Positions 22,404 to 28,096 of a stretch of DNA of 28,096 nucleotides are shown here, one piece after another. The stretch lies in the NCBI GenBank assembly GCA_031402355.1, contig JANNSG010000092.1:1-28096 (forward strand), read 5' to 3'. The stretch is from JACMNW01 sp031402355. GTDB taxonomy: Bacteria > Pseudomonadota > Alphaproteobacteria > Rhodobacterales > Rhodobacteraceae. Every line of letters starts with the position of its first letter. The first letter of the stretch is position 1. The notes beneath the pieces were generated by a model. The model was given only the letters and a program-made list of their open reading frames with translations. It was not told the origin of the DNA and did no database searches. The position numbers were made by a program, and so were the translations under genes.

Positions 22404-24866
22404 ATGATCATAGCCTTTCGTTGGCTGCTTCGAATTTTTACCGCGATGGTCGTGGCATCCGTGCTGGCTTTGGTGGTTGCCTATTACATTCTTGGCAGGT
22501 CCTTGCCCGATTATTCGGCTGACTTCGCCGTGTCGGGCCTCGATGGGCCGGTTGAAATTGTGCGAAACAACAACAATGTGCCGCATATCTTTGGCAAAAC
22601 GGATGATGATGTCTATTTCGCCCTCGGCTTTGCCCATGCGCAAGACCGACTTTGGCAAATGACAATGCTGCGGCGCACAGCACAGGGGCGCCTGTCTGAA
22701 TTGTTCGGCCAGCGGACCTTGAAGATAGATGAATTGCTGCGTCGATATGATCTTTACACCCTCGCGCAGTCGTCAGTCGCGGCCCAGGACGACCCTACAA
22801 AGGCGGCGCTGATCGCCTATTCACGCGGTGTCAACGCCTGGATCGGGCAGATAAATCAGAACGCTCTTGGCCGTGGTGCCCCGGAGTTCTTTCTGTTTTC
22901 CAATGAGATTGCCGCCTGGCAGCCCGCTGATTCCATCGCGATCATCAAATTGATGGCGCTGCAGTTGTCTGCGCATCTGGAGTTTGAGGTGCTGCGCGCG
23001 AGGGTGTCATTGCTGCTGTCAGATGACAGGCTGCGCGACATACTGCCTGATGACACGGGTGCCGGAATTACCGCCCTGCCCGATTATGCAAGCCTAATGC
23101 CCGACCTTGCGCCAAACGTGATGGCCCCGCAATATGCGCTGGGCCCTTTGTCGCCATTTCCGTCGCGCGCGCTTGCCGGGGCGTCAAACGCCTGGGCGGC
23201 GGCCCCCGACAGATCGGCAGTGGGCGGCTCACTTTTGGCCAATGATCCGCATCTGGGCTTCACTGCACCGACCATCTGGTATCTTGCACGGATGGAACTG
23301 ACCACTGGCGGCGTCATCGGCGCGACACTTCCCGGGGTGCCCGCGATCCTGATCGGGCGGTCCGACCGGCTGGGCTGGGGTGTCACCTCTAGTTATCTTG
23401 ATGATCAGGATGTCATCATCGAAAAGCTGAACCCCGCCAACCCCGAGGAGTATGAGACCCCCGACGGTTTCGTTCCGTTTGAGACCCGCCGGTCCATCGT
23501 GACAATCAAGGACGCCGATCCGGTGACGATTACATTGCGTTGGTCCAGAAGCGGCCCGATCTTGCCCGGATCGCATTATAATCTGGGGTCGATCACACCG
23601 GCGGGCCATGTGGCGGCCTTGTCCTGGACCGCTCTTAGCGCCAAGGATACGTCGATGACAGCGTCCATCCGCCTGATGCGGGCGGGGTCAGTTGATGAAG
23701 CCATTGAGGCCGGGAAGCTGTTTATCGCGCCGTCGCAAAACCTGATGTTGGCCGATGCTCGCGGCGTGGCGATGCAGACCGTTGGCGCAATGCCGGCACG
23801 CGACGCCGCAAGCCAGACCAAGGGCAGGTTGCCCGCTCCGGGCTGGGTGGGTGCCAATCGCTGGATCGGAGTTCTGCCATACGACGACAATCCCCGGGTT
23901 ATCGCCCCACCTACCGGCTTGCTTGGCAATACCAACAACAAGACCGTGGACCGCCCGTTTCCAAAGCATGTCAGTTTTGAATGGGGCGATTCACAGCGTA
24001 TTCAACGCTGGCTGTCGTTGATGAAAACCCGCGAAGTTCACACCCGCGAAAGCTTTATCGAAGCGCAGCAAGATACCGTCAGCTTTACAGCGCGATCCTT
24101 GCTACCACTGGTGGGGGCCGATTTATGGTTCACCGGCGAACCGGCCCCCGAAGGCACGCCTGAGCGGTTTCGCCAGAAGGCTCTGGCCATTCTTGCCGAA
24201 TGGAATGGCGAGATGAATGAACATCTGCCAGAACCGCTAATCTACATGGCCTGGTTGCGGGCTTTGCAGGATCGCCTGATCCGTGATGAAATCGGGCCAT
24301 TGGCGGATGAATTTCTGCATATCGAGCCGGTTCTGATCGACCGGGTGTTTCGCGATACGGATGGTGCTGCGGTCTGGTGTGACATCTTGCAATCTGCTGC
24401 CATCGAAACCTGCCCCGAACTGGCGCGTATCGCGTTGGACGAAGCCCTGCTTCGGCTGAAGGAACGCCATGGGGATGGCATCGAAAGTTGGCGCTGGGGT
24501 GATGAGCATCAGGCCACCCATGACCATCCGGTCTTGGGCGAGGTGCCGATCCTGCGCCATTTCGTCAACCTGCGTCAATCCACCAGCGGCGATGACAACA
24601 CCCTGCTGCGCGGGGTGACCAAGGGAACCGATCCGGACCCGTTTCTGAACGTGCATGGCGCGGGCTACCGGGGGGTCTATGATTTTGCCGACCCTGACAG
24701 TTCGGTGTTCATAACCGCAACAGGGCAATCGGGGCATCCCTTGTCACGCTATTACGACGATCTGGGCGAGATGTGGCGGCGCGGCGAATATATCCCGATG
24801 TCGCTTGATCCCGAACTTGCACGGGCGGCGGCGGTCGGCACGACGCACCTGATACCGCTGCCTTGA
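22404..24866 (+). CDS. Penicillin acylase-family Ntn hydrolase
   Basis: This 820-residue amidohydrolase is made as one chain and cut by itself. A membrane anchor or uncleaved signal covers residues 5-30. The alpha-chain region holds VEIVRNNNNVPHIFGKTDDDVYFALGFAHAQDRLWQM (50-86). The nucleophile is Ser261 at AGA-SNAWA (258-265), which becomes the N-terminus of the beta chain. Further family blocks are LLANDPHLGFTAPTIWY and GLLGNTNNKT. Relatives hydrolyse beta-lactam side chains, acyl-homoserine lactones or other N-acyl amides; the substrate cannot be read from sequence. Likely active in the periplasm, attached to the inner membrane. It stands alone on its strand, 120 bases before the next gene. 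Confidence 0.93.
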   Translation: MIIAFRWLLRIFTAMVVASVLALVVAYYILGRSLPDYSADFAVSGLDGPVEIVRNNNNVPHIFGKTDDDVYFALGFAHAQDRLWQMTMLRRTAQGRLSELFGQRTLKIDELLRRYDLYTLAQSSVAAQDDPTKAALIAYSRGVNAWIGQINQNALGRGAPEFFLFSNEIAAWQPADSIAIIKLMALQLSAHLEFEVLRARVSLLLSDDRLRDILPDDTGAGITALPDYASLMPDLAPNVMAPQYALGPLSPFPSRALAGASNAWAAAPDRSAVGGSLLANDPHLGFTAPTIWYLARMELTTGGVIGATLPGVPAILIGRSDRLGWGVTSSYLDDQDVIIEKLNPANPEEYETPDGFVPFETRRSIVTIKDADPVTITLRWSRSGPILPGSHYNLGSITPAGHVAALSWTALSAKDTSMTASIRLMRAGSVDEAIEAGKLFIAPSQNLMLADARGVAMQTVGAMPARDAASQTKGRLPAPGWVGANRWIGVLPYDDNPRVIAPPTGLLGNTNNKTVDRPFPKHVSFEWGDSQRIQRWLSLMKTREVHTRESFIEAQQDTVSFTARSLLPLVGADLWFTGEPAPEGTPERFRQKALAILAEWNGEMNEHLPEPLIYMAWLRALQDRLIRDEIGPLADEFLHIEPVLIDRVFRDTDGAAVWCDILQSAAIETCPELARIALDEALLRLKERHGDGIESWRWGDEHQATHDHPVLGEVPILRHFVNLRQSTSGDDNTLLRGVTKGTDPDPFLNVHGAGYRGVYDFADPDSSVFITATGQSGHPLSRYYDDLGEMWRRGEYIPMSLDPELARAAAVGTTHLIPLP

Positions 24867-24921
24867 TACGCCTTCGTCTTCGTCGATTAAAAATCCTGAA
24901 ACCGAATGGCTGAGGATTGAC

Positions 24922-24935
24922 CTTTTCCGGAAAAG
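24922..24935. promoter_or_regulatory. 14-bp palindrome upstream of the mesaconyl-CoA genes
   Basis: CTTTTCCGGAAAAG is a perfect palindrome in the 120-base gap before the hydratase gene, 51 bases before its start, directly after a TTGACC. It is a candidate operator; no regulator is known. Confidence 0.3.
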
Positions 24936-24986
24936 AAGCGACGTAGCGCAACAATATTACAAAACAGCAACGCACGAGGATTGATC

Positions 24987-25841
24987 ATGTCGGGATCATT
25001 TGACGCATGGATCGGTCGCAGTGAAGAGGCAACCGATACGATTTCCCCGCGTCAGGCCCGGCAAATGGCGGCCACCTTGGGGGATGGTTGGGCAGATTGC
25101 ACGTTGCAAAGTGGTGATGTGCTGCCCCACCTATGGCACTGGATGGGATGGGCACCCGATACCCCGATGGCGGGGCTTGGCCCGGACGGTCATCCGGCAA
25201 AGGGCGGTTTCTTGCCGCCAGTTGCGCTGGAACGCCGAATGTGGGCGGGCGGACGGTTACAGTTTCACACCGCTTTGCGGATAGGCCAGCCGATGCGGCG
25301 CAGATCAGAAATTCTGAAGGTCTCGCAGAAAACCGGCAATGCCGGGGAAATGGTTTTTGTGACGCTGGGTCACCAGACCTACGGACCGGACGGCCTTGCC
25401 GTCGCCGAGGAACAAGACATCGTCTACGTGGCCATGCCGACCGCTTTCGTACCGCCCCCCCCTGTCCCTGCCCCCCAAAGCGCGGCCTGGGTCGAAAGCC
25501 ACCCGATGGACAGCATCAGGCTGTTCAGGTTTTCAGCGCTGACTTTCAATGCACACCGTATCCATTTCGATCTGCCCTATGCTACGGATGTGGAAAAGTA
25601 CCCCGGGCTTATCGTGCACGGCCCGTTGCAGGCCTTGCTGTTGATGGAAGGGGCGCAGCGTCACAACCCAGATGCCACAGCTGCCGGTTTTCGGTTTCGC
25701 GGGGTGCGGCCGCTGTTTCATTTCAACACCCTGCGGCTGATGGCCCAAGCGCCATCCAACGACAGCCAGGTGCTTTGTACGGCGACAGAAGACGATCTGG
25801 TCTGCATGCAGGCGGAAATTTCATGGAAGGCAGCGCAATGA
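24987..25841 (+). CDS. meh: Mesaconyl-C4-CoA hydratase (FAS1-like / HTD2-type)
   Basis: The protein has 284 residues with a double hot-dog layout. The N-terminal half holds SGDVLPHLWHWMGW and the C-terminal half the hydratase block FSALTFNAHRIHFDLPYA (183-200) with YPGLIVHGPLQALLL (205-219), typical of HTD2-like hydratases. In the 3-hydroxypropionate bicycle the mesaconyl-C4-CoA hydratase of this type makes (S)-citramalyl-CoA. The specific assignment rests on the ATGA overlap with the adjoining mct gene, which supplies its substrate. The ATG at 24987 has GAGGA six bases upstream; a TTG at 24981 is disfavoured. Confidence in the family is high, in the substrate moderate. Confidence 0.82.
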   Translation: MSGSFDAWIGRSEEATDTISPRQARQMAATLGDGWADCTLQSGDVLPHLWHWMGWAPDTPMAGLGPDGHPAKGGFLPPVALERRMWAGGRLQFHTALRIGQPMRRRSEILKVSQKTGNAGEMVFVTLGHQTYGPDGLAVAEEQDIVYVAMPTAFVPPPPVPAPQSAAWVESHPMDSIRLFRFSALTFNAHRIHFDLPYATDVEKYPGLIVHGPLQALLLMEGAQRHNPDATAAGFRFRGVRPLFHFNTLRLMAQAPSNDSQVLCTATEDDLVCMQAEISWKAAQ

Positions 25842-27055
25842 CAACCGGCATACTGACAGGCATGCGCGTGGTTGAAGGATCGGCCTTCGTCGCGGTGCCG
25901 TTGGCGGGGATGACGCTGGCGCAAATGGGCGCCGATGTGATCCGGTTTGACCGCCTGCAGGGTGGCCTTGACGCACGGCGTTGGCCGGTTACGGCGACCG
26001 GGCAAAGTTTGTTCTGGGCCGGGTTGAACAAGGGCAAGCGGTCGCTGGCGGTTGATATGTCCCACCCCGAGGGGCAAGAGATCATCGCCAACCTGATCAC
26101 CGCCCCCGGCCCGGATGCCGGGCTGTTCTTGACCAATTTGCGCAGCAAGGGTTGGATGGATTACCCCGCCCTCAGTGCCACCCGGACCGATCTGATCATG
26201 GTGTCCTTGCAAGGAACCCGCCGGGGGGAACCAGCCGTTGATTACACCGTCAACCCCAGCCTCGGTTTTCCGATGGCCACCGGGCCTGTGGGATCTGCCG
26301 ATCCGGTGGCCCATGTGCTGCCCGCATGGGATTGCATCGCAGGTCAGGTGGTGGTGAACACTCTGCTGGCCGCCGAACGCCACCGACTGCGATCGGGTCA
26401 GGGCCAATTGGCTGAACTTTCGCTGAAGGATGTGGCCGCCGCAATGCTGGGCCATCTGGGCATTATCGGCGAAGTTTGCGTCAATGGCGTGGATCGGCCA
26501 AAATCCGGTAATGCGCTTTACGGTGCTTATGGTCAGGATTTCGTCACGGCCTGCGGCAAGCGGGTGATGGTGATCGGGCTGACAGACCGGCAATGGACGG
26601 GCCTTGTGCGCCTGCTGGGCATGGACGCGGCGATCGCAGCCCTTGCCGCTCAACTGGGTCTTGATCTGGCGGACGAGGGCAACCGGTTTGTCGCACGCGA
26701 CGCAATCACCGCGCTATTTGCACCGTGGTTTGCCGCCCGCGACCTGGCCACCCTGGCACCACTGATGGATACAGCCAAACTGACCTGGGCGCCGTTCCGC
26801 AGCTTTGCCCAGGCGGTGCAGCAGGATCCCGACCTTTCACTGGAAAACCCGATGTTCAACGACCTTCTGCAACCCGGCATTGGCCGTTACCCGGTGCCGG
26901 GAAGCCCGGTCACCTCAACCCTGTTTGACAGGCTGCCCCCCCAGGCCGCACCCCGATTGGGCGAGCATTCCGAAGCAATATTAGCCGACGTTCTGAAGCT
27001 TGGATCAGGCCAGATCGGCAGTCTGATGGACCGTAGGATTGTAGCCGGCGCTTAA
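25838..27055 (+). CDS. mct: Mesaconyl-CoA C1-C4 CoA transferase (2-methylfumaryl-CoA isomerase)
   Basis: This class III (CaiB/BaiF-type) transferase moves CoA within mesaconyl-CoA from C1 to C4. The 405-residue protein matches, as I recall it, Chloroflexus Mct over long stretches: RVVEGSAFVAVPLAGMTLAQ (10-29), SLFWAGLNKGKRSLAVD (57-73), VDYTVNPSLGFP (134-145), LPAWDCIAGQVV (161-172, catalytic Asp165) and TWAPFRSF, ending with EGIVAGP-like RRIVAGA. It overlaps the hydratase gene by 4 bases (ATGA). Upstream in-frame codons back to 25133 lie inside the hydratase gene and are not coding. It converges on hflX with an 11-base gap. Confidence 0.92.
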   Translation: MTTGILTGMRVVEGSAFVAVPLAGMTLAQMGADVIRFDRLQGGLDARRWPVTATGQSLFWAGLNKGKRSLAVDMSHPEGQEIIANLITAPGPDAGLFLTNLRSKGWMDYPALSATRTDLIMVSLQGTRRGEPAVDYTVNPSLGFPMATGPVGSADPVAHVLPAWDCIAGQVVVNTLLAAERHRLRSGQGQLAELSLKDVAAAMLGHLGIIGEVCVNGVDRPKSGNALYGAYGQDFVTACGKRVMVIGLTDRQWTGLVRLLGMDAAIAALAAQLGLDLADEGNRFVARDAITALFAPWFAARDLATLAPLMDTAKLTWAPFRSFAQAVQQDPDLSLENPMFNDLLQPGIGRYPVPGSPVTSTLFDRLPPQAAPRLGEHSEAILADVLKLGSGQIGSLMDRRIVAGA

Positions 27056-27066
27056 CCAGCAGCGCC

Positions 27067-28096
27067 TCAGAGTGCGCTGTAGCGGGCTGCCTGGCGGGCG
27101 CTCCAGCGCACAGAAATGTGGGTGCCAGACTCGGATTGCGTCTCGGCCTGTACAACGCCTTCGCCGTGCAGCCAGGCCCGCTTGCGCCCTTCGGCAAAAC
27201 CAAGGTCAATCTCGACCTCGGTCTTGTCATCTTCCAGATGTTGCGACACCGCGTCCAGCAACGACCCAAGCCCTTCGCCCGAGACGGCCGATATCGCGTG
27301 AACGCCGGGCAGGTTTTGTGCTTGGGTGACCAGTGCCGCCTGCAAGCTTGGCTCGACCAGGTCCAGCTTGTTCCAGACCTCGATAAGCGGGGTTGTCGCC
27401 TTCACGCCAAGATCGGTCAATATCCCGGCCACATCATCCGCCTGTTCGCGGCTTTGGGGATGCGCGATATCACGCACATGCAAGATCAGATCGGCCTCAA
27501 GCACCTCTTCCAAAGTTGCACGAAAGGCCGCGACCAGCTGTGGTGGCAGATCAGAGATGAAGCCAACCGTGTCTGATGCAATCACCTTGCGCCCTGTTGG
27601 CAGAACGATGGCGCGCATCGTCGGATCCAGCGTGGCAAACAACATGTCGCGGGCCAGTACATCGGCGCCGGTCATTTTGTTGAATAAGGTCGATTTGCCG
27701 GCATTGGTGTAACCCACCAAAGCTATCAGAGGAAACGGCACTTTGCGCCGCGAGGCGCGATGCAGGGCCCGGGTGCGCACCACGCGGTCCAGCTGGCGTT
27801 TGATGCGGATCACCTGATCATCAATCGCGCGGCGATCAGATTCGATCTGCGTCTCGCCGGGGCCACCGACAAATCCGAAACCGCCGCGTTGCCGCTCAAG
27901 GTGCGTCCAGGCCCGAACCAACCGGGTTCGCTGATAGCTGAGCGCCGCCAGTTCCACTTGCAATACACCTTCACGGGTGCCTGCACGGTCAGCAAAAATC
28001 TCTAGTATAAGGCCCGTGCGATCCAGCAGCTTGACGCCCCATTCCTTTTCCAGATTGCGTTGCTGCACCGGTGAGACAGGTCCGTCAACCAGAACA
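27067..28096 (-). CDS. hflX: Ribosome-associated GTPase HflX, partial (N-terminus beyond window)
   Basis: HflX is a GTPase that binds the large ribosomal subunit and splits stalled ribosomes. The visible 343 residues are the C-terminal part, entered at VLVDGPVSPVQQRNLEKEW and open to the right edge; an internal GTG at 28068 is not the start. Motifs in order are RTGLILEIFADRA, the family-specific GGPGETQIESDRR, P-loop GYTNAGKSTLFNKM, FATLDPTMR (switch I), DTVGFISDLPPQLV (switch II, G3) and NKLD (G4), then SAVSGEGL (G5) and a C-terminal domain. In alphaproteobacteria hfq often lies just upstream, which would be outside the window. Confidence 0.96.
   Translation of the reverse strand, partial: VLVDGPVSPVQQRNLEKEWGVKLLDRTGLILEIFADRAGTREGVLQVELAALSYQRTRLVRAWTHLERQRGGFGFVGGPGETQIESDRRAIDDQVIRIKRQLDRVVRTRALHRASRRKVPFPLIALVGYTNAGKSTLFNKMTGADVLARDMLFATLDPTMRAIVLPTGRKVIASDTVGFISDLPPQLVAAFRATLEEVLEADLILHVRDIAHPQSREQADDVAGILTDLGVKATTPLIEVWNKLDLVEPSLQAALVTQAQNLPGVHAISAVSGEGLGSLLDAVSQHLEDDKTEVEIDLGFAEGRKRAWLHGEGVVQAETQSESGTHISVRWSARQAARYSAL

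Noticed and set aside
25133..25837. A possible long N-terminal extension of the CoA transferase, which would give a 640-residue fusion.
   Set aside because: The extension lies out of frame inside the hydratase gene; the ATG at 25838 with the ATGA overlap gives the normal length and N-terminus of Mct.
25718..26653. A minus-strand frame over mct and the end of the hydratase gene.
   Set aside because: No domain is recognisable, and the sense strand is well assigned.
27056..27080. A small inverted repeat (CAGCGC/GCGCTG) between mct and hflX as a terminator.
   Set aside because: The loop is 8 bases, the stem only 6, no T run follows on either strand, and it lies within the end of hflX.
1..28096. 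CRISPR arrays, insertion sequences, prophage genes, tRNA or rRNA genes.
   Set aside because: No regular repeats, transposase or phage motifs, terminal inverted repeats, tRNA arm patterns or rRNA blocks were seen on either strand.

Overview
The window looks like chromosome from an alphaproteobacterium of the Rhodobacteraceae/Roseobacter group. The grounds are the iscR-iscS-sufB-(membrane protein)-sufC-sufD gene order, an IscR without the usual cysteine triad, a HemB without zinc cysteines, a eukaryote-type NADP isocitrate dehydrogenase, and a fairly uniform high G+C composition. No phage, insertion sequence, CRISPR array, tRNA or rRNA was seen. Almost all genes are recognisable, the gaps are short (the longest are 13196-13474 and 9571-9795), and both ends cut through genes.

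Positions 1-6596 (minus strand) hold an iron-sulfur cluster assembly operon: iscR, the cysteine desulfurase iscS, sufB, an uncharacterised three-helix membrane protein, sufC, sufD and two YIP1-type membrane proteins, the last cut by the left edge. Its control region (6675-6712) combines a sigma70-like promoter, an Irr/ICE-type box over the -10 and a second palindrome over the -35. A second Irr-like palindrome lies inside iscS, and an intrinsic terminator sits inside the operon just before sufC.

Positions 6747-13195 hold a divergent alpha/beta hydrolase with a small translationally coupled protein, a Methyltransf_17-type methyltransferase, icd followed by a strong terminator, the pseudouridine catabolism pair psuK-psuG, a DUF502 membrane protein, and 3-hydroxybutyrate dehydrogenase (minus strand). 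The gap 13196-13474 carries a promoter, a hairpin and a terminator on the minus strand that together look like a ~79-nt small RNA or an attenuated leader for the dehydrogenase gene.

Positions 13475-21373 hold a YejA-like periplasmic solute-binding protein, a 38-residue entericidin-type lipoprotein, mfd translationally coupled to a membrane protein, hemB, and a Tat-type SYLF-domain lipoprotein.

Positions 21458-28096 hold a beta-hydroxyacid dehydrogenase (minus), a penicillin-acylase-type Ntn hydrolase (plus), a two-gene operon for mesaconyl-C4-CoA hydratase and mesaconyl-CoA C1-C4 CoA transferase (modules known from the 3-hydroxypropionate bicycle), and the GTPase gene hflX (minus), cut by the right edge.

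Themes: Fe-S and heme biosynthesis under iron control on the left, and acyl-CoA, PHB and TCA-linked carbon metabolism elsewhere. The least explained parts are the membrane proteins tied to the suf operon and the regulatory RNA and DNA signals. All calls come from reading the sequence; no database search was run.
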